Positions 25,127-33,810 of a DNA stretch of 43,822 bases are shown one piece after another (the stretch's first letter is position 1; every line of letters starts with the position of its first letter). The translations under genes were made by a program, and so were the position numbers. Where the stretch lies: contig JARLIS010000002.1 in NCBI GenBank assembly GCA_031291615.1, forward strand, positions 1 to 43,822. The letters are read 5' to 3'. Below the pieces are notes generated by a model. It was given only the letters and a program-made list of their open reading frames with translations, was not told where the DNA came from and ran no database searches. This DNA is from Parvibaculum sp. (lineage in GTDB: Bacteria > Pseudomonadota > Alphaproteobacteria > Parvibaculales > Parvibaculaceae).

Positions 25127-27223
25127 ATGATCTCGCCCGCATCCTGGGACATCGTTTTCGAACCATCTCTGCCCTCGGCGCTCATCGTGCTGCTGGCGCT
25201 CGCCGGCGCGGCTGTCATCGCCTATTCGGCATGGCGCGGCGCACGCGGCACGCCCTGGCGCACCGCCGCGCTCGCCGCCATGCTGCTGACGCTGCTGAAC
25301 CCGACCATGCGCCAGGAAGACCGCCAGCCCGTTTCCGACGTCGCGGTCGTCGTCATGGACAAGAGCGAAAGCATGGATGTCGGCGCGCGCGCCGCTGAGG
25401 CGCAGGACGCTCTCACGCGCGTCGAGGCGAGCCTCAAGACCCTCTCCGGCATTGAGACCCGCATCGTCACGGTCGAAGGCGGTGCGGGCGGCGGCGGCGA
25501 AAGCGGCGAAGGCACGCTCGCATTCGGCGCGCTCGACCGCGCGCTTGCCGACGTGCCGCGCGAGCGGGTCGCCGGCGCCATCTTCATCACCGACGGCGAA
25601 GTGCATGACGCGCCGAAAACCGCCCGCGCGCTCGGCTTCGACGCACCTGTGCATGCGCTCATCATCGGCCGCAAGAATGAGAAGGACCGCCGCCTCACCG
25701 TCGTCGAAGCGCCGCGCTTCGGCATTGTCGACGAACAGGTGAAGCTCGCCTTCCGCGTCGACGACACGGGCGCGGACGCGGCAACCGGCGGCACGGCACC
25801 CGTCACCATTTCCATCGACGGCGCCGAAATCATGAAAACCGAGGTCGCCGTCGGCAAGACGACCGAAGTGTCGCTGGCGCTGAAGCATGGCGGACCGAAC
25901 GTCATCGAGATCGACGTCGCGCCCGGCCCCGACGAATTGACGCTGCTCAACAACCGCGCCGTCGTCGTCGCCAACGGCATCCGCGACCGGCTGCGCGTGC
26001 TCCTCGTTTCGGGCGAGCCGCATCCGGGCGAGCGCACATGGCGCAATCTGCTGAAGGCCGATCCTTCAGTCGATCTCGTGCACTTCACGATTTTGCGTCC
26101 GCCCGAGAAACAGGACGGCACGCCCATCAACGAATTGTCGCTCATCGCCTTTCCGACGCGCGAGCTGTTCGTCGAGAAACTGAGCCAGTTCGACCTCATC
26201 GTCTTCGACCGCTTCAAGCGGCAGGGCGTGCTGCCGCTCGAATATTTCTCGAACATCGTCGACTATGTGGAGAATGGCGGCGCGGTGCTCGATTCCGCCG
26301 GCCCCGCTTTCGCTTCGCCCTTCTCTCTCTACCGCACGCCGCTTGCCGCAATTCTGCCGGCGCAGCCGACGGGCGAGATCACGCTGGGCGGCTACCGGCC
26401 CACCGTCACCGCGACCGGCCGCAAGCACCCCGTCACCGCCGACCTCCCCGGAAGCAACGTCACGCCGCCGCAATGGGGCCGCTGGTTCCGCATCATCGAC
26501 AGCAAGGTCGATCGCGGCGAAGTCGTCATGGAAGCGCCGGGCGGAAAGCCGCTGATGGTGCTCGACCATGCCGGCAAGGGCCGCGTCGCACAGGTCATGT
26601 CCGATCAGCTCTGGCTCTGGTCGCGCGGCTACGAAGGCGGCGGACCCCAGGCCGAACTCTTGCGCCGCCTTGCCCATTGGCTGATGAAGGAGCCCGACCT
26701 CGAAGAGGAAAACCTCTCCGCTTCCATCGAGGGAACGACGCTCGATGTGAAGCGCCGCACCATGGCCGATCAAACGCCGCCCGCCGTCATTACCGCGCCA
26801 TCGGGCAAGACGAGCGAACTGAAGCTCGAACAGACGGCCCCCGGCCGCTTCGAGGCGCGCATGCCCGCACGCGAACTCGGCCTCTATCGCGTGAGCCAGG
26901 GCGACCTGAGCGCCGTGACGGCGGCCGGCCCGCTCAATCCGAAGGAATTCGCCGACGTGCGCGCGACCGACGCGATCATGAAGCCCATCGCCGCAGAAAC
27001 CGGCGGCGGCGTTTACTGGGTCGGCGAAAACGCGGGCGCAACGCCCGACATCCGCGCCGTGCGCGCCCATCACGAAGCCTCGGGCGACAACTGGCTCGGC
27101 CTCCGCCGCAACGAACAATATCTGGTGCGCGCCGTGCGTCAGGTGCCGCTGCTCTCCGGCCCCCTCGCGCTCATCGTCATTCTCGGCGCTCTCGGCTTCG
27201 CCTGGCGTCGCGAAGGACGCTGA
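25127..27223 (+). CDS. VWA-like / glutamine-amidotransferase-like membrane protein
   Basis: A 698-residue protein with two N-terminal helices (ALIVLLALAGAAVIAYSAW and TAALAAMLLTLLNP), then a VWA-like domain with an intact DxSxS metal-adhesion motif in VVVMDKSESMD, then a Ig-like segment and a class I glutamine-amidotransferase-like fold (FDLIVFDRF, NIVDYVENGGAVLDSAGPAF). A final helix (LIVILGALGFAWR) ends it. I chose the ATG at 25127, one base past the previous stop. With MoxR, DUF58 and DUF4159 it forms a four-gene unit likely assembling or testing a cell-envelope complex; the MIDAS motif here suggests this is the metal-dependent VWA partner. Confidence 0.85.
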   Translation: MISPASWDIVFEPSLPSALIVLLALAGAAVIAYSAWRGARGTPWRTAALAAMLLTLLNPTMRQEDRQPVSDVAVVVMDKSESMDVGARAAEAQDALTRVEASLKTLSGIETRIVTVEGGAGGGGESGEGTLAFGALDRALADVPRERVAGAIFITDGEVHDAPKTARALGFDAPVHALIIGRKNEKDRRLTVVEAPRFGIVDEQVKLAFRVDDTGADAATGGTAPVTISIDGAEIMKTEVAVGKTTEVSLALKHGGPNVIEIDVAPGPDELTLLNNRAVVVANGIRDRLRVLLVSGEPHPGERTWRNLLKADPSVDLVHFTILRPPEKQDGTPINELSLIAFPTRELFVEKLSQFDLIVFDRFKRQGVLPLEYFSNIVDYVENGGAVLDSAGPAFASPFSLYRTPLAAILPAQPTGEITLGGYRPTVTATGRKHPVTADLPGSNVTPPQWGRWFRIIDSKVDRGEVVMEAPGGKPLMVLDHAGKGRVAQVMSDQLWLWSRGYEGGGPQAELLRRLAHWLMKEPDLEEENLSASIEGTTLDVKRRTMADQTPPAVITAPSGKTSELKLEQTAPGRFEARMPARELGLYRVSQGDLSAVTAAGPLNPKEFADVRATDAIMKPIAAETGGGVYWVGENAGATPDIRAVRAHHEASGDNWLGLRRNEQYLVRAVRQVPLLSGPLALIVILGALGFAWRREGR

Positions 27224-27322
27224 AAGCCATTCCCCATAACGCGGCGCTGCACGCCGCCGTTTCACATGTCCTCATGGGAGCCCGTTGACCGCGCCCGAGC
27301 CGCCGCATTGCCGCAAACCACA

Positions 27323-27351
27323 TTGCAATGTAATAACATTGCATGTTGAAT
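27323..27351 (+). promoter_or_regulatory. Zur box overlapping the zinc-uptake promoter
   Basis: GCAATGTAATAACATTGC (27325-27342) is a palindrome with perfect 7-base arms (GCAATGT and ACATTGC) around AATA, close to the alphaproteobacterial Zur consensus. It overlaps a possible -35, TTGCAA (27323-27328), and the 17-base spacer before TTGAAT (27346-27351). Zinc-loaded Zur bound here would block transcription of the downstream importer. Confidence 0.85.
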
Positions 27352-27383
27352 GCGATCGGATGCGCAATCAAAAGGAGTTCACC

Positions 27384-28268
27384 ATGAGAGCCGGATCAAG
27401 GATTTTATCTATTGTCGGGGCGGCGCTCGCTCTCTCCCTTTTCACCGGGACGGCATCGGCCGCGGAGACGGTCCACATTGTCGCCGCGGAGAACTTCTAT
27501 GGCGACCTTGCGCAGCAGATCGGCGGCAAGCATGTGTCCGTCACCAGTATCCTGTCCAATCCCGACGATGACCCGCATCTCTTCGAGACCAGCGCATCGA
27601 CGGCGCGCGCACTCGCCGGCGCCGAAATCGTCATCTACAATGGCGCCGACTACGATCCGTGGATGGGCAAGCTTCTTTCAGCATCGACGGCGCAGGATCG
27701 GGTTACGATTGTGGCGGCCGATCTGGTCGGCGCGAAGAAAGGCGACAACCCGCATCTGTGGTACAATCCCAAAACCTTGCCGGCAATCGCCTCGACACTT
27801 GCCGCCGAACTCGAAAAGCGCGACCCGGCGAACGCCTCCGAATACAAGGCAAACCTCGCCACGTTCGACGCCGCCTTCGGCGAAATTCTCGAGAAGATTG
27901 CAGCGGTCAAGGCCAAATACGCCGGAACCCCGGTGACCGCGACGGAGCCCGTGTTCGGCTACATGGCGGAGGCGATGGGTTTTGTTATGTTGAACTATGA
28001 CTTCCAGATCGCAACCATGAACGACACCGAGCCGAGCCCGAAACAGGTTGCCGATTTCGAAGACTCGCTGAAAAACGGCAAGGTCAAAATTCTGTTCTAC
28101 AATTCGCAGGTCACCGACCAGACGACCACCCGCCTGCTGGGCCTCGCCAAAGCCAGCAATGTGAAAGTGATCGGCGTCACCGAAACGGAGCCCAAGGGCA
28201 AGACCATCGAAACATGGTTCAGCGGCCAGATCGCTGAGGTAGAGAAGACGCTTATGGGTCAGAAGTGA
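27384..28268 (+). CDS. znuA: Zinc ABC transporter substrate-binding protein (ZnuA-like)
   Basis: A 294-residue periplasmic cluster-A-I binding protein with a signal peptide (SIVGAALALSLFTGTASAAE). Likely metal ligands are His65 (DDDPHLFE) and His124 (DNPHLWYNP). The third usual histidine is replaced by Glu188 (TATEPVFGYMAEAMG), and the last acidic position may be Asp245. The His-rich loop of classical ZnuA is absent. The Zur box upstream argues for zinc more than manganese. The ATG at 27384 follows AAGGAG, and the stop overlaps the GTG start of the ATPase gene. Confidence 0.88.
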   Translation: MRAGSRILSIVGAALALSLFTGTASAAETVHIVAAENFYGDLAQQIGGKHVSVTSILSNPDDDPHLFETSASTARALAGAEIVIYNGADYDPWMGKLLSASTAQDRVTIVAADLVGAKKGDNPHLWYNPKTLPAIASTLAAELEKRDPANASEYKANLATFDAAFGEILEKIAAVKAKYAGTPVTATEPVFGYMAEAMGFVMLNYDFQIATMNDTEPSPKQVADFEDSLKNGKVKILFYNSQVTDQTTTRLLGLAKASNVKVIGVTETEPKGKTIETWFSGQIAEVEKTLMGQK

Positions 28269-29086
28269 GCGCCATCGATTTTGAAGACGTCAGCATAGCT
28301 CTCGGGGGACGCCGGATTCTATCCGGCGTCTCCTTTTCCATCGAACAGGGTCATTTTGTCGGCGTGCTGGGTCCTAACGGGGCAGGCAAGACGACATTGT
28401 TCCGCACCATTCTGGGTTTGCTCACGGCGACAAGCGGCAAGATCAGCGTTCTCGGATCTCCGCCGGCGCGCGGCAACGCGGCCATCGGCTATATCCCGCA
28501 ATGGCGGCACACCGCTGCGCAACTGAATTTCACCGGCTTCGAATTGCTCCTGAGCGCCTATGCGGGCAACCGGTGGGGACTGCCCATCGCGTCGCAGCAG
28601 GATCGCAAGGCAGTCGAGGCCGCGCTCGAGCGCGTCGGAGGGCGCGAGCTTGCGGGCCGGGCTCTGACGGAACTGTCGGGCGGCGAACGTCAACGCCTGT
28701 TCATCGCTCAGGCGCTGGTCGGAGAGCCAAAGCTGCTCCTCTTCGACGAGCCTCTGATCAGTCTCGATCCGGCGCACCAGCGCAGCATCGTCGAACTGGT
28801 GCGCGACATCAGCCGCGAGCGCAATATCGCCGTGCTGTTCTCGGCGCATGAGGTGAACCCATTGCTGGGAGCGGTCGACGAGGTGCTCTATCTTGGACAA
28901 GGAAAGGCCGCGATCGGCACCGTCGACGAGGTCGTCAACGAGCGGGTGCTGTCCGCGCTCTACGACACAAGAGTGCATGTGATCCGCACCGAAGGGCGCA
29001 TCTTCGTTGTCGCCGAGGGCGGCGAGGTCGATGATCATCTCCACGACCACGCCGTCACAGGTCACGCAACCATGCAGGGTCGATGA
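28265..29086 (+). CDS. znuC: Zinc ABC transporter ATP-binding protein (ZnuC-like)
   Basis: A 273-residue ABC ATPase on the cytosolic face. Walker A is GPNGAGKTT, the signature is LSGGERQR, Walker B is LLLFDEPLISLDP, and the switch histidine is in SAHEVNP. A C-terminal tail rich in His and Asp (DDHLHDHAVTGHATM) could bind metal and sense cytosolic zinc (inference). It starts with GTG, overlapping the znuA stop by 4 bases, and its own TGA overlaps the permease ATG, so the three genes are translationally coupled. Confidence 0.92.
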   Translation: MSAIDFEDVSIALGGRRILSGVSFSIEQGHFVGVLGPNGAGKTTLFRTILGLLTATSGKISVLGSPPARGNAAIGYIPQWRHTAAQLNFTGFELLLSAYAGNRWGLPIASQQDRKAVEAALERVGGRELAGRALTELSGGERQRLFIAQALVGEPKLLLFDEPLISLDPAHQRSIVELVRDISRERNIAVLFSAHEVNPLLGAVDEVLYLGQGKAAIGTVDEVVNERVLSALYDTRVHVIRTEGRIFVVAEGGEVDDHLHDHAVTGHATMQGR

Positions 29087-29931
29087 TGTTTGCCATGTTC
29101 GATTATGAATTCATGCGCAATGCCTTCGCCGCCGCGACGATCGTTGCGCTCGTCGCGGGCAGCATCGGATATTTCCTGGTGCTGCGCGGCGAGACCTTTG
29201 CCGGCCACGCGCTGTCCCATGTCGGATTTCCAGGCGCGACCGGCGCTGTGCTGATCGGCATATCGCCTTTCGTTGGCCTCACGGTCTTTACTGCGCTTGC
29301 CGGTATCGGGATCAGCCTCATCGGCGAACGAGGCCAGCGCGACGTGGCCATCGGCCTTGTCCTCACTCTGTCGCTCGGTCTGGGCCTGCTGTTTCTCCAC
29401 TTCTATACCTCCTATGCGGGCATGGCGACGAACCTGCTGTTCGGCAATGTTCTGGGGATCAGCCGGCAAACGGTCTGGGTGTTGCTGGTCATGGCGGCGG
29501 TGACGCTCATCGTCCTCGGCGCGATCAGCCGTCCCCTGCTCTTTGCCAGCCTCCAGCCCGAACTGGCCGAAGCGAAGGGCGTTCCCATAGGGCCGCTTTC
29601 GACCGCTTTCATGATCGTGGTCGCTCTCGCCACGTCTCTGGCCATCCAGATTGTCGGCGTCTTGCTCGTATTCGCGCTGATGGTCGCGCCGGCGGCAACG
29701 TCGCTGCGGCTGACGCGTCATTTTGCACTGGGCATTGCGCTGTCGGTCGGACTGGCGGTTTCGATTGTGTGGATGAGCCTCACCCTCGCCTATGTCACCG
29801 ACTGGCCGACGAGCTTCTGGATCACCGCTCTCGGCAGCGCATTCTATGCGCTCAGCCGCCTTGCCGATGTCTTCAAGACCTTGCGCGTCGCCAAATTGGC
29901 CCGGACCGGGCCTCTCGAAAAAATCGCATGA
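29083..29931 (+). CDS. znuB: Zinc ABC transporter permease (ZnuB-like)
   Basis: A 282-residue ABC-3 family inner-membrane permease with about eight hydrophobic segments, for example AAATIVALVAGSIGYFLVLRG near the N-terminus and SLAIQIVGVLLVFALMVAPA near residue 195. The GETFAGHALSHVGFPG block is the conserved cytosolic loop of the family. It overlaps znuC by 4 bases. The next 138 bases hold no recognisable gene, and the GNAT gene converges from the other side. Confidence 0.92.
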   Translation: MMFAMFDYEFMRNAFAAATIVALVAGSIGYFLVLRGETFAGHALSHVGFPGATGAVLIGISPFVGLTVFTALAGIGISLIGERGQRDVAIGLVLTLSLGLGLLFLHFYTSYAGMATNLLFGNVLGISRQTVWVLLVMAAVTLIVLGAISRPLLFASLQPELAEAKGVPIGPLSTAFMIVVALATSLAIQIVGVLLVFALMVAPAATSLRLTRHFALGIALSVGLAVSIVWMSLTLAYVTDWPTSFWITALGSAFYALSRLADVFKTLRVAKLARTGPLEKIA

Positions 29932-30069
29932 GATAAAGCATCGGGCTCTCCGGCCTCGCCTTCAGCGCGCCTGGCGGCATCGTGAAGGAAGTCGGCGGCG
30001 ACACTCACGCCTCCGAGCCGAGCGCGTCGGAATAAAACTCGATACGGCCATGCTGAAAAACCGACGGCG

Positions 30070-30606
30070 CTAGACGGCGGCCTTCTTCGCGTCCGCCGCA
30101 CGGCTCGGCACCGGCTTGGTGATCGGCCCATGCGCGTGACCGAAGGCGCCAAGATCGAGCTCGCGGTAGAGGAGCCGCCTCGGATCGACAGGCCCCGGCA
30201 TGGTGAGGCGTCCCGGCGGCACGGGGCCGAAGCCGACCTTCACATAATAGGGTTCGTCGCCCACCAGTATGACGAGCCGGTAGCCGAGCGCCTTCGCGTC
30301 GGCGAGCCCGCGCTTCATCAGATTGATGCCGACGCCCTGCCCGCGCAGTTGCGGCACGACGGCGAGCGGCCCGAGCATCAGCCCGTCGACGCCGCCGATC
30401 ACGACCGGCCAGAAGCTGAGCGAGCCCACGAGCTTGCGCTCCGCCCCCTCGCCCATGAAGGCGACATAGCAAAGCTCCGGCACGGCGGTGTTGCCCTCGC
30501 GCAAGCGCTGCGCGGTCTTGGCGTAGCGGCCGGGGCCGAAGGAAAGGTCGAGAAGGGCGTCGATCTCGGCCGCGTGTTCGGGCCGTTCGTGTTCGATCTC
30601 AAACAT
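30070..30606 (-). CDS. GNAT family N-acetyltransferase (YhbS-like)
   Basis: A 178-residue acetyl-CoA-dependent acetyltransferase. The acetyl-CoA loop is visible as LAVVPQLRGQGVGINLMKRG, preceded by LMLGPLAVVP, and the C-terminal part has YYVKVGFGPV. The domain resembles predicted acetyltransferases of the YhbS group; the substrate is unknown. The tail is Ala/Lys-rich. It converges with znuB and shows no operon partner. Confidence 0.85.
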   Translation of the reverse strand: MFEIEHERPEHAAEIDALLDLSFGPGRYAKTAQRLREGNTAVPELCYVAFMGEGAERKLVGSLSFWPVVIGGVDGLMLGPLAVVPQLRGQGVGINLMKRGLADAKALGYRLVILVGDEPYYVKVGFGPVPPGRLTMPGPVDPRRLLYRELDLGAFGHAHGPITKPVPSRAADAKKAAV

Positions 30607-30945
30607 GGGATCAGGTCTCTCGGGTCGGTTGGCGAAGTGCTGATGACGTTCGCCGCAAGGCTGCGGGCGAAACCCCGCTGAACCTCATGCGCGACGGCAC
30701 GCCTTTCCGAAGGCCTCTCGGCCCTCGAAGCCAATTCGTCGTCGCAGTGTCGCAACCCGTGTCATGTAAGACCCCTATGGCCGAACCGGGGGCGCTCCCC
30801 GTTTCGGACCTGAGGCCGATAGCATGGCCTCGCCCCGGCGTAAAGTGCAAGCCGGCCCGATGATCCTTAAAAAGGCTGGAATGCCCCTGCTCCCATCGGC
30901 TAGCTTGCCCCCAAATTCATGAACCGGACATCAGGGAGAGAACCC
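30607..30945. other. Intergenic region between GNAT and SDR genes
   Basis: About 340 bases with no supported gene. A hairpin at 30781-30807 (CCGAACCGGGGG, CGC loop, TCCCCGTTTCGG) pairs over 12 positions with one mismatch and lacks a U tract. A ribosome binding site for the SDR gene lies at its right end (AGGGAGAG). I could not fold a tRNA or identify a riboswitch here. Confidence 0.5.
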
Positions 30946-31860
30946 ATGGGACTTCTCGAAGGCAAGGTGGTGCTCGTGACCGGCGCCGCCGGCGGCATCG
31001 GCAAGGAATGCGCGCTGATCGCGGCGAAGCAGGGCGCGAAAGTCGTGGTCAACGACCTCGGCGGCGGCGTGAAGGGCGGCGATGAAGGCAATGCGTCGGC
31101 CGCGCAGAAGACCGTGGACGAGATCAAGGCCGCGGGCGGCGAAGCGGTCGCCAATTCCGACAGCGTGTCGCTGAAGTCCGGCGCCGAGAACATGATCGCC
31201 CAGGCGATGGACACTTTCGGCGGGCTCCACTCGATCATCAGCCCGGCCGGCATTCTGCGCGACGGCATGTTCCACAAGATGCCCGACGAAGACTGGGACG
31301 CCGTTCTCGAAGTCCATCTGAAGGGCAGCTACAACATCACCCGCGCCGCCATCAATCATTTCCGCGAGCAGCAGGAAGGCAACTTCGTCCTCTTCACCTC
31401 GACGAGCGGCCTCATCGGCAATATCGGCCAGGCGAACTACGCCGCCGCCAAGATGGGCATTGCCGGCCTCTCGCGCATCATCGCCATGGAAGGCGCGGCG
31501 AAGAACGTCCGCTCCAACATCATCGCCCCCTTCGCCTGGACGCGCATGATCGCGACGATCCCGGTGAAGGACGAAGCCTCCGCCAAGCGCGTCGAGCGCA
31601 TGAAGAACGCGATGCGCGCCGAACAGGTCGGCAACTTCGCCGTCGCCCTCGCCGCCCCCTCCTGCACGACGAACGGCCAGATCTTCTCCGTCCGCGGCAA
31701 CGAGATCGTCCTCTTCTCGCAACCCCGCCCCGTGAAGAGCGTCGCCCGCATCGACGGCTGGACGCCGGAGACGATCCTCTCTCACGGCATCCCGGCGATG
31801 GAAGGCGGCTTCACCGACCTCGGCAACACCGGCTCGGTGTTTACGTGGGAGCCGGTGTAA
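30946..31860 (+). CDS. SDR family oxidoreductase (multifunctional beta-oxidation dehydrogenase type)
   Basis: A 304-residue NAD(P)-dependent short-chain dehydrogenase. The dinucleotide loop is VTGAAGGIGKE, with NDLGGG after the second strand; the catalytic Ser (FTSTSGLIGN) and Tyr-x3-Lys (NYAAAKMG) are present. The NDLGG and GILRDGMFHKM motifs are like those in the (3R)-hydroxyacyl-CoA dehydrogenase part of peroxisomal-type multifunctional enzymes, so an acyl-CoA substrate is plausible but unproven. The C-terminal 50 residues extend past the core. The ATG at 30946 follows GGGAGAG. Confidence 0.85.
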   Translation: MGLLEGKVVLVTGAAGGIGKECALIAAKQGAKVVVNDLGGGVKGGDEGNASAAQKTVDEIKAAGGEAVANSDSVSLKSGAENMIAQAMDTFGGLHSIISPAGILRDGMFHKMPDEDWDAVLEVHLKGSYNITRAAINHFREQQEGNFVLFTSTSGLIGNIGQANYAAAKMGIAGLSRIIAMEGAAKNVRSNIIAPFAWTRMIATIPVKDEASAKRVERMKNAMRAEQVGNFAVALAAPSCTTNGQIFSVRGNEIVLFSQPRPVKSVARIDGWTPETILSHGIPAMEGGFTDLGNTGSVFTWEPV

Positions 31861-31873
31861 GACGGTAAAAACC

Positions 31874-31956
31874 CGTCATTGCGAGCGCAGCGAAGCAATC
31901 CATCTTGCGGAGACCCCGGACTGGATTGCTTCGTCGCTGCGTTCCTCGCAATGACG
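31874..31956 (+). repeat. Dispersed inverted repeat (CGTCATTGCGAGC family)
   Basis: The left arm CGTCATTGCGAGCGCAGCGA AGCAATCCA and the right arm TGGATTGCTTCGTCGCTGCG TTCCTCGCAATGACG are near reverse complements around a 24-base centre. This is a well-known dispersed repeat found between genes in alphaproteobacteria. It lies just beyond the SDR stop and before the terminator. Confidence 0.85.
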
Positions 31957-31963
31957 AATGAAG

Positions 31964-31995
31964 AAAGGCGCGACATTCACGTCGCGCCTTTTTTA
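31964..31995. terminator. Bidirectional Rho-independent terminator
   Basis: A perfect 11-bp stem, AAAGGCGCGAC (31964-31974) and GTCGCGCCTTT (31981-31991), with a 6-base loop, is followed by a run of T. The leading AAA gives a short U run in the other direction. It lies between the convergent SDR and LysR genes and overlaps the LysR stop codon. Confidence 0.88.
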
Positions 31996-32946
31996 TTTGG
32001 CGGCGGTCTTCTTCTTTTCGCTCCGCGCGCCGAGCGGCCCCGTCCACCGCGCCTTGCCCGGCCCGAACTCCTCCACCGCGAAATCGACGAAGGCGCGTAC
32101 TTTAGCCGAAAGATGCCGCGTATGCGGATAGATGACATGGAGCGTCAGCGGGGGCGGCGCCCAATCGTCGAGTACGGAGACGAGCCGGCCCGACCGCAGA
32201 TCCTCGTGACAGATGAAGTCGGGCACGACGCTGATCCCCAATCCCGCCAGCAGCGCGCTTTCCATCGCATCGGCATTGTTGCAGAGAAGCGGCCCCTTCA
32301 ATTCGACCTGCAAGGCCTTGCCATGCGCGTCCTTGAACTCGATCGTCTCGGGCCGCGGCAGAAGCGTGTAGAGAAGCGCCGTATGCGAAGCGAGGTCGCG
32401 CGGATGCTCGGGCACCCCGTGCTTTTCGAAATAGGCGGGCGTGCCCACGATGAGCCGCCGAACGGGCGCGAGCTGACGCGCGATGAAACTTGAATCGACA
32501 AGGCGGGAGACGCGCAGGCTGACGTCGAAGCCCTCCTCCATCAGATCGACGAGCCGGTCGTTCAGGGCAAGGTCGACGACCAGTTCGGGATAGCGCGCGA
32601 GAAACTTCGGCAGCACGGGCCCGAGCTCGCGGATGCCGAAGCTCATCGGCGCGTTGATGCGGAGCTTGCCGCGCACCGCGCCCTCGATGCAGACGGCGTC
32701 GCGCTCGGCCTCATCCGCCTCGGCGACGATGCGCGAGGCGCGCTCGAAAACGACCGTGCCTGCTTCCGTGAGGCTCAACTTGCGCGTCGTGCGGTTGAGA
32801 AGCCGGACGCCCAGCGCATCTTCCAGCATGGAAATATGGCGGCTGACCACCGATTTGGACAGTTTCAGCGCCTCGGCGGCGGCCGTGAAGCTCCCCAGTT
32901 CAACCACTTTCGCATAGACCGCGAAGGCATTGAGATCGACCGCCAT
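31993..32946 (-). CDS. LysR-family regulator, divergent from wrbA
   Basis: A 317-residue LysR-type regulator. The N-terminal winged helix (NAFAVYAKVVELGSFTAAAE, LSKSVVSRHISMLEDALG, LLNRTTRKLSLTEAG) is followed by the substrate-sensing domain (FGIRELGPVLPKFLARYPEL, DVSLRVSRLVDSSFIARQLA). The start at 32946 has GGAG 8 bases upstream. It diverges from wrbA, pirin and a glutathionyl-hydroquinone reductase. In Escherichia coli the LysR regulator YhaJ neighbours the YqjG reductase and YhaK pirin and responds to quinone-like compounds, so an equivalent role is inferred. The C-terminal tail is Lys-rich. Confidence 0.9.
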   Translation of the reverse strand: MAVDLNAFAVYAKVVELGSFTAAAEALKLSKSVVSRHISMLEDALGVRLLNRTTRKLSLTEAGTVVFERASRIVAEADEAERDAVCIEGAVRGKLRINAPMSFGIRELGPVLPKFLARYPELVVDLALNDRLVDLMEEGFDVSLRVSRLVDSSFIARQLAPVRRLIVGTPAYFEKHGVPEHPRDLASHTALLYTLLPRPETIEFKDAHGKALQVELKGPLLCNNADAMESALLAGLGISVVPDFICHEDLRSGRLVSVLDDWAPPPLTLHVIYPHTRHLSAKVRAFVDFAVEEFGPGKARWTGPLGARSEKKKTAAK

Positions 32947-32959
32947 TTGTTGCTCCGAC

Positions 32960-33016
32960 AAGAACAATGAGTTCTTAAAAGCATGAATTGTTTCGCTGTC
33001 CAAAGCAAATAGATAT
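32960..33016 (+). promoter_or_regulatory. LysR operator dyad and wrbA promoter
   Basis: AAGAAC-N5-GTTCTT (32960-32976) is a perfect 6-5-6 inverted repeat, the size expected of a LysR-type recognition site. It lies 11 bases upstream of a possible -35, TTGTTT (32988-32993), with -10 TAGATA near 33010. This is the activation position typical of LysR regulators, and it also suits autoregulation of the divergent regulator gene. Confidence 0.68.
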
Positions 33017-33067
33017 AGGCCACGAAATTCAGAGGCCCCCTACCGGGCCTGCAAACGGAGGGATCAA

Positions 33068-33676
33068 ATGACCGCCAATACCCGCATACTCGTGCTCTAT
33101 CATAGCTCCTGGGGCCATATCGAAAAGCTGGCCGAAGCCGTGGCCGAAGGCGCACGGTCGGAAGCCGGCGTCGACGTCGACATCAAGCGCGTCCCGGAAA
33201 CCATGCCGGAAGATCTGATGGCTCAGGCCCATATGAAGATCGACCAGAAGGCCCCCGTCGCCGCCCCGCATGAACTCGCCGATTACGACGCCATCATCTT
33301 CGGCACGCCGACCCGCTTCGGCAACATGTCGGGCCAGATGCGGAACTTCCTCGACCAGACGGGTCCGCTCTGGGCGCAAGGCAAGCTGATCGGCAAGGTC
33401 GGCAGCGTCTTCACCTCGACGGGCACCGGCATCGGCAATGAGTCGACGATCCTCACGACCCATGTGACGCTGCTTCACCACGGCATGGTCATCGTCGGCG
33501 TTCCCTTCGGCGCGCCGGGCATCGGCGACGTCAGCGAGGTGCATGGCGGCTCCTTCTATGGCGCGGGCACCATCGCAGGCTCCGACGGTTCGCGCAGCCC
33601 GAGCGAAAAGGAACTCGGCATGGCGAAATATCAGGGCGCGCATGTGGCGCGCATCGCGAAGAAACTGAAGGCGTAA
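33068..33676 (+). CDS. wrbA: NAD(P)H:quinone oxidoreductase WrbA (type IV)
   Basis: A 202-residue flavodoxin-like FMN enzyme that reduces quinones by two electrons to hydroquinones, avoiding semiquinone radicals. The phosphate loop is [35 protein letters not shown] and [13 protein letters not shown] form the remaining FMN site, all family-typical. The start at 33068 has GGAGGG 6 bases upstream. It is the first gene behind the LysR dyad, and pirin follows after a GC hairpin. Confidence 0.96.
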   Translation: MTANTRILVLYHSSWGHIEKLAEAVAEGARSEAGVDVDIKRVPETMPEDLMAQAHMKIDQKAPVAAPHELADYDAIIFGTPTRFGNMSGQMRNFLDQTGPLWAQGKLIGKVGSVFTSTGTGIGNESTILTTHVTLLHHGMVIVGVPFGAPGIGDVSEVHGGSFYGAGTIAGSDGSRSPSEKELGMAKYQGAHVARIAKKLKA

Positions 33677-33722
33677 CATTTTCCGCGAGGCCGGTTCCCC
33701 CCGTTCCGGCCCCGCGACGACG

Positions 33723-33754
33723 GCCGGCGGCGTCCTCCCCCCGACGCCGCCGGC
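33723..33754 (+). terminator. GC-rich hairpin downstream of wrbA
   Basis: A perfect 12-bp stem, GCCGGCGGCGTC (33723-33734) and GACGCCGCCGGC (33743-33754), has an 8-base C-rich loop. No U tract follows, so it is better seen as a processing or partial-termination hairpin that may reduce pirin and reductase expression relative to wrbA. Confidence 0.5.
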
Positions 33755-33810
33755 CCGATTATTCAGGCGGGACCGCGCATTTGTAACCGCGCAGAAAGTG
33801 AGTGAGTGCA

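Noticed and set aside
29932..30069. Possible remnant coding sequence after znuB
   Set aside because: Every frame is short and interrupted, and no start with a ribosome binding site is present.
30878..30892. Sigma54-like GG...GC element upstream of the SDR gene
   Set aside because: The spacing between GG and GC is 9 bases, not the required 10, and flanking bases do not match.
30607..30945. Possible tRNA or small RNA between GNAT and SDR genes
   Set aside because: No cloverleaf or CCA-ending acceptor stem can be drawn; the single hairpin has no terminator tract.
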